A stretch of 64,000 nucleotides of DNA from positions 1-64,000 of the forward strand of contig NZ_JAUSAR010000188.1 in the NCBI RefSeq assembly GCF_030652515.1, given 5' to 3'. Below are positions 47,890 through 57,139 of the stretch, one piece after another (position 1 is the first letter of the stretch; the number at the start of each line of letters is the position of its first letter). Source of the stretch: Aquabacterium sp. (lineage in GTDB: Bacteria; Pseudomonadota; Gammaproteobacteria; Burkholderiales; Burkholderiaceae_C). The position numbers and the translations under genes were made by a program. The notes under the pieces were generated by a model that saw nothing but the letters and a program-made list of their open reading frames with translations, was not told the DNA's origin and made no database searches.

Positions 47890-48583
47890 CGGTGCTGGCG
47901 TCCTGCCCAAACAGGTGCTGGCGTGACTCCTCGTTCACCGAGGGCTTCTCGCCAGGGTTCACCTCGGCGGCCTTGGCATAGGCCCGCACCGTGGCTGGCC
48001 GGGCCTTGATGGCCTCGAACCAACGCTTCACATTGGGGAAGTCGTTCAAATCCTGCCGCTGGCGCTCATGCGGCACCACCCAGGGGTAGCTGGCCATGTC
48101 GGCGATGGAATACTCGCCCGCCAGGAACTCGCGATCGGCCAGGCGCTTGTCCATCACGGCGTACAGGCGCGCGGTTTCCTTCACGTAGCGCTCGATGGCA
48201 TAGGGTAGTTTTTCAGGCGCGTACTGGCTGAAATGGTGGTTCTGCCCGGCCATCGGCCCCAGCCCGCCCATCTGCCAGAACAGCCATTGCAGCGTGTCAT
48301 GACGGCCGCGCAGGCTTTGCGCGATGAACTGGCCGGTCTTGTCCGCGAGGTACAGCAAGATGGCGCCCGATTCAAACAAGGGCAGCGGCTCGCCACCATC
48401 TTTTGGCGCATGGTCCACGATGGCGGGGATGCGGTTGTTGGGCGCAATGCGCAAGAAATCAGGCGCGAACTGCTCACCCTTGCCGATGTGGATGGGCTTG
48501 ATCTGGTAAGGCACCTGAGCCTCTTCCAGGAACAGGGTGATCTTGTGGCCGTTGGGCGTGGTCCAGTAGTAAAGGTCGATCAT
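47879..48583 (-). CDS. glutathione S-transferase, YfcG/YghU-like
   Basis: 234 residues. The thioredoxin-fold N-terminal half starts DLYYWTTPNGHKITLFLEE, the TTPNGHK motif of the nu-class disulfide-bond oxidoreductases YfcG and YghU, and carries the cis-Pro region NNRIPAIVD and FESGAILLYLA. The helical C-terminal domain contains FLAGEYSIADMASYPW. Probably a glutathione-dependent disulfide reductase or peroxidase in the cytoplasm. GAGG lies 6 bp before the start. Confidence 0.92.
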   Translation of the reverse strand: MIDLYYWTTPNGHKITLFLEEAQVPYQIKPIHIGKGEQFAPDFLRIAPNNRIPAIVDHAPKDGGEPLPLFESGAILLYLADKTGQFIAQSLRGRHDTLQWLFWQMGGLGPMAGQNHHFSQYAPEKLPYAIERYVKETARLYAVMDKRLADREFLAGEYSIADMASYPWVVPHERQRQDLNDFPNVKRWFEAIKARPATVRAYAKAAEVNPGEKPSVNEESRQHLFGQDASTVRR

Positions 48584-48723
48584 GTCGGGCCTCGTGATGT
48601 GCTTTCGCCAGTGTGCCCGCCATGGAGATCACCCAAGCTGGCTGGGGATACTCGGCGGGCGCGCCGATTGCTCGATGCTGTTGGGCACGCTCGCCCGGCT
48701 TGATGAACCTGGGGATCCACGAC

Positions 48724-49362
48724 ATGCTTGAAAAACTGCCCGATGTGATTGGCCACGTCCTGCACGACCAGCGCGCTGGCTTGGACAAGCTGGCCTTCAA
48801 CAAGGTGCCATTGCGCTCGGGCATGGCGGCCATCACGGTGTCCAGCCTGGCATTTCATGACCACGCGCCTTTGCCGGTGCTGTACACGGCCGATGGGGCG
48901 GGCACCTCGCCTTCGCTGCAATGGCGCGGCCTGCCGCCACAAGCCCAATCGGCCGTGTTGATCGTGGAGGACGCTGATTCGCCCACCCCGCAGCCTTGGG
49001 TGCACGCCATCGTGGTTGGCCTGCCGCCAGGCGATGGTGCCTTGCGAGAGGGCGCGCTGGATGCGCACGAGGGCCATCTGCCGGAATGGGTGTGCGGACT
49101 CAACTCCCTCCTGCAAGCTCAGTGGCTGCCGCCCGATCCGCCGCCCGGGCATGGGGTGCACCGCTACGCGTTCCAGTTGTTTGCACTCTCGACGCTGCCA
49201 GCATGGTCCGCCAAGCCGGGTCGGGAAGAAGTGCTGGAGACATTGCAAGCCCATGCCCTGGCCAGTGGTTGCCTGATCGGCACGTACGAGCGCCCGGATG
49301 GCTCTCAAAAGATCGAGCAAACCCAGGCTTCAACGGTGCCTGTCGGGCCTCTGGCTGTTTAA
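48724..49362 (+). CDS. PEBP-family (YbhB/YbcL-like) protein
   Basis: 212 residues from the ATG at 48724 (GGGGA upstream); in-frame ATGs at 48703 and 48613 are possible. Phosphatidylethanolamine-binding protein signatures are YTADGAGTSPSLQW, VEDADSPTPQPWVHAIV and GHGVHRYAFQLFAL, which line the anion pocket. No signal peptide is evident from the chosen start. Bacterial members bind small phosphorylated ligands, and their physiological role is poorly defined. Confidence 0.88.
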   Translation: MLEKLPDVIGHVLHDQRAGLDKLAFNKVPLRSGMAAITVSSLAFHDHAPLPVLYTADGAGTSPSLQWRGLPPQAQSAVLIVEDADSPTPQPWVHAIVVGLPPGDGALREGALDAHEGHLPEWVCGLNSLLQAQWLPPDPPPGHGVHRYAFQLFALSTLPAWSAKPGREEVLETLQAHALASGCLIGTYERPDGSQKIEQTQASTVPVGPLAV

Positions 49363-49372
49363 GGCGCGCTGC

Positions 49373-49603
49373 TCAGCGCAGAAGGCGGCCGATCAACAAG
49401 CCTGCGACAGCGGCGAGCAGCACACTGCTCAGCGGTCGATTCCGGATGTGTTGGCCGGCGAAACTGACCCAGGCGTCGCGTGTTTCGCCCAAGGCCTCGG
49501 CCCTCGCCGCTGCATGGTCGACCACATGGTGGGCCGCCCGTGCCATTCGTTCGACCGCTTCGTTCGCCCTGAGTCGTTCAGTGGCAGCAATGGTGTGCGT
49601 CAT
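49373..49603 (-). CDS. ElaB/YqjD-like (DUF883-type) small membrane-anchored protein
   Basis: 76 residues from the start at 49603 with AGGAGA upstream. A basic, Ala-rich amphipathic helix (about 1-50) is followed by a C-terminal hydrophobic anchor (LSSVLLAAVAGLLIGRLLR) ending in Arg, the layout of ElaB/YqjD-type proteins, which sit in the inner membrane and can bind ribosomes. The family assignment rests on layout, not on a strong motif. Confidence 0.7.
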   Translation of the reverse strand: MTHTIAATERLRANEAVERMARAAHHVVDHAAARAEALGETRDAWVSFAGQHIRNRPLSSVLLAAVAGLLIGRLLR

Positions 49604-49706
49604 GATGAAGTCTCCTGGTTTGAAAGAGATGCCTTTGGAGCGGCAAACCGCGTGCCGAAGCAGTTCACAATGAACACATTGCGCATGATTCAACGGAGAA
49701 CTGCCC

Positions 49707-51395
49707 ATGGCATCCGACACGGCCGTCGACCTCGTGGCCTCCCGCCGCCACCAGATGTTCCCGGTGCTCAACGCGGCGGAGATCGAACGTCTGGGCCGCT
49801 TTGGCACCGTGCGCCGCTACTCTGCAGACGAGTGCTTGTTCACCGCTGGCGAGTTGGGGCCAGGCATGTTCGTGGTGCTCAGCGGTGTGGTGGCCATCAC
49901 TCAGCGCAATGGCCTGGGGCAGGTGGTGCCCATCGCGCAGCAAGGCCCTGGCCATTTCCTGGCCGAAGTTGGGCAGTTGTCCGGCCGGCCAGCCTTGGTC
50001 GATGGGCAGGCAGTGGGCGATGTTGAAGCCTTGTTGATCGAACCCGCCGCCCTGCGCGCCTTGCTGATCGCCGAGGCCGACTTGGGCGAGCGCATCACGC
50101 GGGCCCTGATCCTGCGCCGCGTGGCCCTGATCGAATCGGGGGCCAGTGGGGTCGTGCTCATCTCGCGTTCCGACGCGCCCACACTGGCTCGGCTGCAGAA
50201 TTTTTTGCGACGCAACGGGCACCCTTACCACCACCTGGATCCCAACGACGACCACGACGCCCAGGTCTGGACCGAGCAATACCAGCTCGGTCCGTTCGAG
50301 GTGCTGGCCGTGTGTCCCACGGGCGCCGTGCTGCGCAACCCCACCGATCTCGAGTTGGCCCGCTGCCTGGGCATGGTGGACACGGTCGACCACACCGATC
50401 TGTACGACGTGGCCATCGTGGGCGCGGGGCCTGCGGGTCTGGCCACCGCGGTGTATGCCGCCTCCGAAGGGCTGCGCGTCATGGTGATGGATTGCCGGGC
50501 GCATGGCGGCCAGGCTGGCGCCTCGGCCCGCATTGAAAACTACCTGGGCTTTCCCACCGGCATTTCCGGGCAGGCCCTGGCGGGCCGGGCTTTCGTGCAG
50601 GCGCAAAAATTTGGCGTGGAGATGCTGATCCCGGCCCAGGTGGTGTCGCTGGATTGCAGCCGACGCGAAGCCGAAGGCGAGTTGGGCGTGTTGCTGGCCG
50701 ATGGGCGGCGCATCCGTGCGCGTTCGGTGGTCATGGCCACGGGCGCCCGCTACCGCCGGCTGGACGTGGACAACCTCGCCGCGTTTGAGGGGCGCGGCGT
50801 CTGGTACTGGGCCTCGCCCATCGAAGCGCGCATTTGCCGAGACCAGCAGGTTGCATTGGTGGGCGGCGGCAACTCTGCCGGCCAGGCCGCCGTGTTCCTG
50901 GCTGCGCACGCCGCCAAGGTCATCATGTTGGTGCGCGGCGAGGGCTTGTCGGCCACCATGTCCAGATACCTGATCGAGCGCATCGAGGCCACGCCCAACA
51001 TCGAGTTGAAAACGCACCGGGCCGTGACCGCCTTGCATGGTGATGCCGAAGCGGGCCTGCAAGGCATTGCCATTCAACACCGCCAGACGGGCGGGGTTGA
51101 GACCCACGACATCCGCCACCTCTTCCTATTCGTGGGCGCCGATCCTGAAACCGAGTGCATGGCCAGTTGCCATGCGGCGCTGGACCCGGCGGGCTTTGTG
51201 CTCACGGGCGATCAGGTGCGATCGGCCAGCTGCAAAGCCCTGCGGCCCGGCGCCAGCCTGGAATCCAGCATCCCCGGTGTGTTCGCGGTGGGCGATGTTC
51301 GCTCAGGCTCGGTCAAGCGCGTGGGGGGCGCCATTGGCGAAGGTGCGGCGGTGGTGCCGCTGATTCACGCCTTCCTGACGGGGCTCACTTCTTGA
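49707..51395 (+). CDS. cNMP-binding domain fused to a thioredoxin-reductase-like FAD oxidoreductase
   Basis: 562 residues; CGGAGA precedes the start. Residues 20-140 form a cyclic-nucleotide-binding beta-roll ([19 protein letters not shown]). After a linker of about 90 residues, a FAD domain starts at about 236 ([19 protein letters not shown]), with a NAD(P)H-binding [14 protein letters not shown] and a C-terminal FAD site [16 protein letters not shown]. The region that holds CxxC in thioredoxin reductases reads [12 protein letters not shown], with no vicinal cysteines, so thioredoxin reduction is unlikely. The N-terminal domain may sense a cyclic nucleotide and gate the oxidoreductase. Confidence 0.88.
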   Translation: MASDTAVDLVASRRHQMFPVLNAAEIERLGRFGTVRRYSADECLFTAGELGPGMFVVLSGVVAITQRNGLGQVVPIAQQGPGHFLAEVGQLSGRPALVDGQAVGDVEALLIEPAALRALLIAEADLGERITRALILRRVALIESGASGVVLISRSDAPTLARLQNFLRRNGHPYHHLDPNDDHDAQVWTEQYQLGPFEVLAVCPTGAVLRNPTDLELARCLGMVDTVDHTDLYDVAIVGAGPAGLATAVYAASEGLRVMVMDCRAHGGQAGASARIENYLGFPTGISGQALAGRAFVQAQKFGVEMLIPAQVVSLDCSRREAEGELGVLLADGRRIRARSVVMATGARYRRLDVDNLAAFEGRGVWYWASPIEARICRDQQVALVGGGNSAGQAAVFLAAHAAKVIMLVRGEGLSATMSRYLIERIEATPNIELKTHRAVTALHGDAEAGLQGIAIQHRQTGGVETHDIRHLFLFVGADPETECMASCHAALDPAGFVLTGDQVRSASCKALRPGASLESSIPGVFAVGDVRSGSVKRVGGAIGEGAAVVPLIHAFLTGLTS

Positions 51396-51852
51396 CGGGG
51401 ATGGGCCGAGCCCGGTCCACCGCCACGGCCGTCACGCTGTTCTGCGGCGAGCCTTCAATGACGCGGTCCGAGTAGGTCAGGTAGACCAAGGTGTTGCGCT
51501 TGGCGTCCACCATGCGCACGATGCGCAGCTTCTTGAACACCAGCGAGATGCGTTCGCTGAAGACTTCTTCCTGAACGGGCAGCGGGCCGCTGATGGTGAT
51601 GGGCCCCACCTGGCGGCAGGCGATCGAGGCTTCGGAGCGGTCTTCGGCCAAGCCCAGCGCCCCTTTGATGCCGCCCATCTTGGCCCGCGAAACGTAGCAG
51701 GTGATGCCAGCCACCTTGGGGTCATCGTGCGCATCGATCACGATCTTGTGATCGGGCCCGATGAACTTGAACACGGTGTCGACTTCGCCAATGGATTCAG
51801 CGTGAACGAAGGACGAGGCGGCCAGCAGCGCCAAGGCCAGGCTTCTTTTCAT
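51385..51852 (-). CDS. creA: CreA family periplasmic protein
   Basis: 155 residues from the start at 51852 with AGGAGAAG upstream. A signal peptide ([17 protein letters not shown]) is followed by the CreA core: [41 protein letters not shown] and [15 protein letters not shown]. Function is unknown in the family. Its start overlaps the stop of the upstream lipoprotein gene (ATGA), so the two are co-translated. Confidence 0.9.
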   Translation of the reverse strand: MKRSLALALLAASSFVHAESIGEVDTVFKFIGPDHKIVIDAHDDPKVAGITCYVSRAKMGGIKGALGLAEDRSEASIACRQVGPITISGPLPVQEEVFSERISLVFKKLRIVRMVDAKRNTLVYLTYSDRVIEGSPQNSVTAVAVDRARPIPVKK

Positions 51853-52184
51853 GGCTTCTCCTGAACAGGGGGGCAACGGTAGGTTTTGGCCACGACGGTG
51901 GTGCTGGTGTAGCCCGCGTCGGGGCGGTCCCAGACCACGTGCGTGGCGCCCTGCACATCGGCCCGGCGCAGCAGCTCCTGGCGGATGTCGTCGGCGCCCT
52001 TGAGCGCGAAAAAGCCGGACAGTCCGGAGCTGCCGCTGATGTCACCCAGGTATTGGCAGCGTGCCATGGCGCCGGTCTCGCTGGCCACCACCGACCCCGC
52101 GTAACGCGGGCTGGACATGGTGCCGCAAGCGGCCAGACCGCTGGTGGCGGCCAAGAGGAGGAGGGTGAGGCGCAGGTGTGTCAT
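51849..52184 (-). CDS. small lipoprotein, DUF4156-like
   Basis: 111 residues from the start at 52184. A type II signal peptide ends in the lipobox LAAC (Cys20), predicting lipidation. The mature part has [32 protein letters not shown] and a C-terminal Cys (YRCPP) likely paired with the earlier one. The layout fits DUF4156/YjfJ-type outer-membrane lipoproteins. Four-base overlap with creA suggests a two-gene unit. Confidence 0.8.
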   Translation of the reverse strand: MTHLRLTLLLLAATSGLAACGTMSSPRYAGSVVASETGAMARCQYLGDISGSSGLSGFFALKGADDIRQELLRRADVQGATHVVWDRPDAGYTSTTVVAKTYRCPPVQEKP

Positions 52185-52226
52185 GCGCCCACTGTAGCCT
52201 GATAAAACCAAACCGTCAGTTCGCCC

Positions 52227-52628
52227 TCAACCTTGCGCCAACAGCAGGCTGCCGACGCCCGTCACGGCGCCCAGCAGCGCCAGGCCTGCCAGCCACATCA
52301 CCCTCACCCGGTTGGTCTCGATGCGTTGGATGAGTTGGGCGTTCTGCTCTGCCAGGGCCTTGATCAATTCTGACGAGGCCACGAGTTGCTCGTGAGCCTG
52401 GGCAGTGGCGGCTTCCAGGGCCGCCACACGGCCCTCCAGCACCGCCAGGGCTTGAGCCGGTGGCGACGACGATGCCGTCGTTGAGCCAGTGGCCGTGGGC
52501 GCGGGGGCGGCCGGTTTCTTGGACACGGTGCTCCACAGTTTTTTGGCGCCTTCTGCCACCTTGGGCGCGTTGCTGATCACGTCCGACCAGGGAACCGCTT
52601 GCAAGACCGAGAGCCAACCAATCGCCAT
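52227..52628 (-). CDS. coiled-coil membrane-anchored protein of unknown function
   Basis: 133 residues from the start at 52628 with GAAGGA upstream. An N-terminal helix (WLSVLQAVPWSDVISNAPKVAEGAKKLW) leads to a Ser/Thr/Pro linker, then a heptad-rich stretch (LAVLEGRVAALEAATAQAHE and on to about 108) and a C-terminal transmembrane segment (VMWLAGLALLGAVTGVGSLLLA). I do not recognise a named family. Confidence 0.75.
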   Translation of the reverse strand: MAIGWLSVLQAVPWSDVISNAPKVAEGAKKLWSTVSKKPAAPAPTATGSTTASSSPPAQALAVLEGRVAALEAATAQAHEQLVASSELIKALAEQNAQLIQRIETNRVRVMWLAGLALLGAVTGVGSLLLAQG

Positions 52629-52831
52629 GGAACGTCCTTCAGTGAATCTGACTGAACTTGAAGGACTCATTCTGGCACCGTGATGCCGTGCCGTGGTCCT
52701 GTGGGGCTGAATCTCATTTTTACTTTTGTGGCGAAACCGCGTAATGTTCTGCCAGTTCTGGGCGCATCAGGCGACGTTGACGCGACGCCATCCCCACAAC
52801 AATCAGCACGGCTCCGCCAGGGATGGTTGTC

Positions 52832-54364
52832 ATGAAACTTCGCCTCAAATTGCCACTCGCCTTCGCCGGCATGTTGGTGCTGGTGCTGGGGGCGGCGCTC
52901 TTTGGCATTCATCAACTGAACCAGGCCCTGACCCTGTACGGCACGGTGGTGCAAGACCACGTGGCGCACGAACGCGCGGTGGGCCGCATTGAAAGCGCCT
53001 TCAAGACGCAGGTGCAAGAGTGGAAGAACACGCTTTTGCGGGGGCAACAGCCCGAGCAGTTGAGCAAGTACTGGTCGGCCTTCCAGGCCAGTGAGCGGGA
53101 AGTGGCGCAAGCGGCCCGCACCTTGGACGGGCAATTGGCCGCCGGGCCCAGCAAAGCCTTGATCCAGCAATTCATTCAGGCACACGCCCGCATGGGCCAG
53201 AGTTATCGCCTGGCCTATGCCAAGTTCATCGACAGTGGGCATTTGGCACCCGTGGGCGACGCGGCGGTCAAAGGCATGGACCGTGAACCCGCCAAGTACC
53301 TGGCACAGGCCAGCCAGCGCATTGCCGCCGACAGTGCCGCGGTCGCCAAGCGGGCCACCGATGACGCCCGGCAGGCCGCAGTTTTGAGTGTGGGCATCAT
53401 GCTCGCTGTCACCGGATTGGGCGTGGGCATCGGGGTCATGGTGAGCCGGTCCATCGTCAATCCGATCGACCGGGCGGTGCTGTTGTCCAAGGCCGTGGCC
53501 GAGGGTGACCTGACCCAGTCCATCCACGTGCAGGGTCGTGATGAAGTGGCACAGCTGCTGGGAGCCCTGCGCGAGATGCAGGGCAACCTGGTGCGCATCG
53601 TGCGCGAGGTGCGCTTCAACGCCGAAAGCGTGGCCAATGCCAGCTCCGAGATCTCGCACGGCAACAACGACCTGGCCAGCCGCACTGAAGAGCAGGCCAG
53701 CGCCTTGCAGCAAACTGCGTCGTCGATGGAGGAAATCAGCGCCACGGTGAAGCACAACGCGACCAATGCACTGGAGGCCAATCAACTGGCCAAAGGTGCC
53801 AGCGCGGTGGCGGTGAAAGGCGGCGAGGTCGTGGGCGAGGTGGTGGAGACCATGCGGGGCATCAATGACAGTTCACGCCGCATCGTGGACATCATCAGCG
53901 TGATCGATGGCATTGCTTTTCAGACCAACATCCTGGCCTTGAACGCGGCGGTGGAAGCGGCCCGCGCGGGCGAGGAAGGCCGCGGCTTTGCCGTGGTGGC
54001 CAGCGAAGTGCGCTTGCTGGCCCAGCGCTCGGCCAATGCCGCCAGAGAGATCAAAACCCTGATCGGAGCCAGCGTCGAGCGCGTCGAGCTGGGCAGCCAG
54101 CTGGTGGACAAGGCGGGCATCACGATGGCCGAAGTGGTCTCGGCGATTGAGCGCGTCACCGAGATCATGGGCGAGATCAGCATCGCCAACAGCGAGCAAA
54201 GCTCAGGCATCGCGCAGATTGGTCAGGCCGTGCAGCAGATGGACCAGGCCACCCAACAGAACGCGGCCTTGGTGGAAGAGGGCGCGGCGGCGGCCGAGAG
54301 CTTGAAGGTGCAGGCCCAGCAACTGGTGCAATCCGTGGCGGTGTTCAAGCTGCAGGCGGTTTAG
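52832..54364 (+). CDS. methyl-accepting chemotaxis protein
   Basis: 510 residues from the ATG at 52832 (AGGGA upstream; 52823 is possible). TM1 is [19 protein letters not shown], followed by a helical periplasmic domain of about 150 residues, TM2 ([20 protein letters not shown]) and a HAMP with [18 protein letters not shown]. The signalling hairpin has [20 protein letters not shown]. The C-terminus (VFKLQAV) has no CheR/CheB pentapeptide. Ligand unknown. Confidence 0.92.
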   Translation: MKLRLKLPLAFAGMLVLVLGAALFGIHQLNQALTLYGTVVQDHVAHERAVGRIESAFKTQVQEWKNTLLRGQQPEQLSKYWSAFQASEREVAQAARTLDGQLAAGPSKALIQQFIQAHARMGQSYRLAYAKFIDSGHLAPVGDAAVKGMDREPAKYLAQASQRIAADSAAVAKRATDDARQAAVLSVGIMLAVTGLGVGIGVMVSRSIVNPIDRAVLLSKAVAEGDLTQSIHVQGRDEVAQLLGALREMQGNLVRIVREVRFNAESVANASSEISHGNNDLASRTEEQASALQQTASSMEEISATVKHNATNALEANQLAKGASAVAVKGGEVVGEVVETMRGINDSSRRIVDIISVIDGIAFQTNILALNAAVEAARAGEEGRGFAVVASEVRLLAQRSANAAREIKTLIGASVERVELGSQLVDKAGITMAEVVSAIERVTEIMGEISIANSEQSSGIAQIGQAVQQMDQATQQNAALVEEGAAAAESLKVQAQQLVQSVAVFKLQAV

Positions 54365-54380
54365 TCCTGCACGGCGTTCC

Positions 54381-55448
54381 ATGGGGCATCTTTTTTTCCC
54401 GCCTGGCCACCCACACCTGCCTGCCTTGCGTGGAGGCCTGCTGGCACTGTTGGCCGCCGTTTTGTTTGGCTTCAGCACGCCCTTGGTTCAACGGTGGGGC
54501 GTGAGCATCGGCACGTTCTCGACCGCGAGCTTGTTGTACGCGGGCGCGTCGCTGATGGGCCTTGGCTTGCGGCGCGCGGTTGAGCGTGAGGCCCAGGTGC
54601 GAGGCAGCGATGCCCCTCGTCTGGCGCTGATGGCCCTCTTTGGCGCCATGATCGGGCCGGTGGCTTTGGCCTGGGGCTTGCAGCACACCAGCGGCACCAG
54701 CGCCTCGTTGATGCTGACACTGGAAGCCGTCTTCACCGCGGTGCTGGCCCGGCTCTGGTATGGCGAGACCATCGACCGCCGGGTGGTCCTGGCGATGACC
54801 TTGCTGACGCTGGGAGGCATGGTGTTGGTGCTGGATCGCACCGATGCGGGCCGCGGTCAGGTGGCGGGTTTGTTGGCCGTCATGGCCGCCACGGCGGCCT
54901 GGGGTGTGGACAACGCCTTGTCGCGCGCCTTGGCGGAGCGAGATCCTGGTCAGGTGGTGATGCTGAAGGGGGCCATCGGAGCCACGGCCACCGCGTCCTT
55001 GGCTGTGTTTTTTGGCGAGCCCCTGCCTCGGGTGTGGCCGGTCGTGGGTTTGCTGTTGGTGGGGGCCTGTGGCTACGGCCTGAGCCTGCGCTTTTACCTG
55101 CTGGCGCAGCGTGCCTTCGGGGCTGCCCGAACCGGTTCGGTCTTCGCCTTCGCCCCCTTCATCGGGGCTTTGTTGGCGGCCTACATGGGTGAAGGCATCA
55201 GCCTCTGGATGCTGGGCGGCGCTGCGCTGATGATCTGCGGCCTGGTGCTCCATCTGGCCGAGACGCATGCGCATGAACATGAACACACGCCGATGGCGCA
55301 CGAACACGCGCACTCGCACGACGACGGGCACCATGGCCACCTGCATGATCCGATGCCCACTGGGATGCACAGCCATCCCCACCGGCACGAGCTGGTCCGG
55401 CATTCGCATGCGCATGTGCCTGATGAGCACCACGCGCATCCGCATTGA
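54381..55448 (+). CDS. EamA/DMT-family permease with histidine-rich C-terminal tail
   Basis: 355 residues. Two EamA repeats provide about ten transmembrane helices (for example LLALLAAVLFGFSTPLVQRWG and PVVGLLLVGACGYGLSLRFYLL). After the last helix (LGGAALMICGLVLHLA) comes a tail of about 65 residues with 24 histidines in HxH runs (THAHEHEH, HSHDDGHHGHLH, HSHPHRH). Such tails occur on metal transporters and metal-handling proteins, suggesting Zn, Ni or Co export or sensing by this permease. Substrate not determinable. Located 17 bp after the chemoreceptor gene. Confidence 0.88.
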   Translation: MGHLFFPPGHPHLPALRGGLLALLAAVLFGFSTPLVQRWGVSIGTFSTASLLYAGASLMGLGLRRAVEREAQVRGSDAPRLALMALFGAMIGPVALAWGLQHTSGTSASLMLTLEAVFTAVLARLWYGETIDRRVVLAMTLLTLGGMVLVLDRTDAGRGQVAGLLAVMAATAAWGVDNALSRALAERDPGQVVMLKGAIGATATASLAVFFGEPLPRVWPVVGLLLVGACGYGLSLRFYLLAQRAFGAARTGSVFAFAPFIGALLAAYMGEGISLWMLGGAALMICGLVLHLAETHAHEHEHTPMAHEHAHSHDDGHHGHLHDPMPTGMHSHPHRHELVRHSHAHVPDEHHAHPH

Positions 55449-55463
55449 GATGCCAAGCTTTCA

Positions 55464-55808
55464 TCAAGCCTGCCAAACCCCGTAGCCCTCTTCACGCAAG
55501 CCAATGGCCAGCTCCACCTCCATGTCCCTGGCGGCTTCGTAAGGCATGGGGTTGTAGACCTCGTACAGCTTGGGCAGCAAGCGCAAGCCATATCTGGTCA
55601 CGAAGCGATTGGACTGCACGCCCGCCTTGTGCCTGTCAAAGCGCAGATCGGGGTCCAGGCCGGTCATGCCCACGTACACAAAAGGCTTGCCCAGTTGGTA
55701 GTCAGGATTGGCCTTGCGAAAGCTGGGCTCGTTCCAGACCTGATCGGCCAACTCCACCACGTAGACGTGATGATGGTGTTTGGTGCGCGATGCTTTGGGC
55801 TTCACCAT
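55464..55808 (-). CDS. GIY-YIG-like domain protein
   Basis: 114 residues, one small domain. VYVVEL (about 15-20) and FVYVGMTGLDPDLRF (about 43-57) correspond to the paired GIY and YIG strands and the following Arg; RHKAG continues the usual helix. The catalytic Glu region may be MEVELAIG near residue 97. Family members are nicking nucleases or degenerate nucleic-acid-binding domains. Function here is open. Confidence 0.7.
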   Translation of the reverse strand: MVKPKASRTKHHHHVYVVELADQVWNEPSFRKANPDYQLGKPFVYVGMTGLDPDLRFDRHKAGVQSNRFVTRYGLRLLPKLYEVYNPMPYEAARDMEVELAIGLREEGYGVWQA

Positions 55809-55810
55809 GG

Positions 55811-56098
55811 CTACTTGGCCTGGGCATAGAAGCGCTTGACCTTGGCGCTGCGCAGGATGTAGATGCCCACGCCCAAGACGAGCGATGCCCAGAGCAGGGC
55901 TGCAAGGAGGTGGGCACCGGACACGTCAACGGACACGCCCAGCAAGGCAGCCCAGGCCAGCGCCGTGACCAGGGTGCTGCCCACCACGAACGCGATGGCC
56001 ACCCTGGCGATGACCACTGTGGCCAGAAGGCAGGTGAGCAAGCGCGGTATGAGGCTCACTTCTTCAGCGCTTCTTTGCAAAGATGGTGCCTTGCTCAA
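55811..56098 (-). CDS. small integral membrane protein
   Basis: 95 residues if started at 56098, which overlaps the upstream gene by 35 bp; a GTG at 56059, just after the upstream stop, would give 81 residues and fits spacing better. Two or three hydrophobic helices (LIPRLLTCLLATVVIARVAI, LVTALAWAALLGVSV, LLAALLWASLVLGVGIYIL) and a basic C-terminus (KVKRFYAQAK). No family recognised. Confidence 0.6.
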   Translation of the reverse strand: MSKAPSLQRSAEEVSLIPRLLTCLLATVVIARVAIAFVVGSTLVTALAWAALLGVSVDVSGAHLLAALLWASLVLGVGIYILRSAKVKRFYAQAK

Positions 56099-56480
56099 CT
56101 TTGACGCTCAGGTTGTGGCGGGATGCGATGTCGTGCAGCACGGTGTCCCATGGCACGCAATCGTAGTTGAACGCGCCGGAGCCGTTCACCGATGGCTCTG
56201 CGGCCAATTTGTTGCCAGAAAAATCGGCCAGGAGTTGAAGGGTGGTTGTCAAAGGCATGTCGGTGAAGTTGATTCGAAGCTCCTTGCCAACACACTTTCT
56301 CTGGCCGAGCGAAGCATCCTTGTTGGCAAGGACCTTTCCGCCAGCGCAGGGGGTGGCCTGGTAAACCGTTTTGCCACTTTCCTCGCACTTGTAGACAGCG
56401 CCAAACGCCGTTGATTGGCACAGCGCCAGGATGACCAGTGAAGTTGATGTGAGGGTTTTGAGGCGGGCCGGCTTGATCAT
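56064..56480 (-). CDS. exported DUF4124-like / secretin STN-like protein
   Basis: 138 residues from the start at 56480 (CAGGAA upstream). A signal peptide (about 1-28, ending STAFG) precedes a DUF4124-like segment AVYKCEESGKTVYQATPC with paired Cys, then an STN-like fold: LRINFTDMPLTTTLQLLADFSG, followed by VPWDTVLHDIASRHNLSVKVEQGTI. STN domains normally cap secretins and TonB receptors; here it is free and periplasmic. The combination is unusual. Domain calls are by pattern only. Confidence 0.75.
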   Translation of the reverse strand: MIKPARLKTLTSTSLVILALCQSTAFGAVYKCEESGKTVYQATPCAGGKVLANKDASLGQRKCVGKELRINFTDMPLTTTLQLLADFSGNKLAAEPSVNGSGAFNYDCVPWDTVLHDIASRHNLSVKVEQGTIFAKKR

Positions 56481-56610
56481 GAGATTCCTGAGTTGATTGG
56501 GGCATCGGCCTTGTCCTACAGGCAATGCATTGGGTGTCTGACGGTCTGGACGGCATGCGACGTCCATCATTTGGGCATCCCTTGGTCCCGTCGCGCTGGA
56601 GCTGACCGTC

Positions 56611-56742
56611 ATGAAAACCCTAGGACTTTATGCCCTCATCATTTCCTTGGCTTCTTTGGCGGCTGCGGTGCTGCCGACCGAAGACCCCGCCGAAATGCAT
56701 GTTGCCTTGGCAATCGGCGGACGTGGCTCGGTCAGCCCTTGA
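56611..56742 (+). CDS. possible 43-residue small exported or membrane protein
   Basis: ATG at 56611 with TGGAG 8 bp upstream, stop at 56740-56742. The product begins MKTLGLYALIISLASLAAAV, a hydrophobic signal-like stretch, followed by LPTEDPAEMHVALAIGGR. It lies between a gene on the other strand and the converging yggL, overlapping the end of yggL by 11 bp. No family recognised; it may be spurious. Confidence 0.35.
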   Translation: MKTLGLYALIISLASLAAAVLPTEDPAEMHVALAIGGRGSVSP

Positions 56743-57079
56743 GCTTGGTGCGCTGTTGCGCCTCTGGGGTGGAGTACCACATGTCAACCAGGCCCGAAGC
56801 GGACAGAGTGGTTACCTCAGGGCGTGCGGCAAGCCAGGTCAGCACCGCTGATCGGTCGTCTTCGGTCACACTTTGTCGGCCCAGTTTGTCGATGGCGCCG
56901 CCAGTGGCCCAGCCTCCGAAGCTGAGGTTGCGCGGCCCGATGGCTTGAGTCAGGAACGAGTCCACCAGGGCTTCGTCGTCGGCGTCAGGGGCCAGTTCGG
57001 CTTCGAACAGAAACCCCAATTGCTGGAACTCACCGACGTGCAGCTTCTTGCGCAGGCGGCGGCTTCTTGTTTTTGCCAT
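56732..57079 (-). CDS. yggL: YggL family (DUF469) protein
   Basis: 115 residues. The N-terminus MAKTRSRRLRKKLHVGEFQ and the following GFLFEAELAPDADDE match YggL, as do FLTQAIGPRNLSFGGW and the C-terminal SGLVDMWY. E. coli YggL has been linked to the 50S ribosomal subunit. The gene is monocistronic as far as seen, with the thioredoxin-like gene 61 bp upstream. Confidence 0.85.
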   Translation of the reverse strand: MAKTRSRRLRKKLHVGEFQQLGFLFEAELAPDADDEALVDSFLTQAIGPRNLSFGGWATGGAIDKLGRQSVTEDDRSAVLTWLAARPEVTTLSASGLVDMWYSTPEAQQRTKLKG

Positions 57080-57139
57080 GAATTCTTTCTGTGATGTAGT
57101 GAGCGCCGTATTTTGAGGGGTCCAGCGTCTTTCTTCGCA

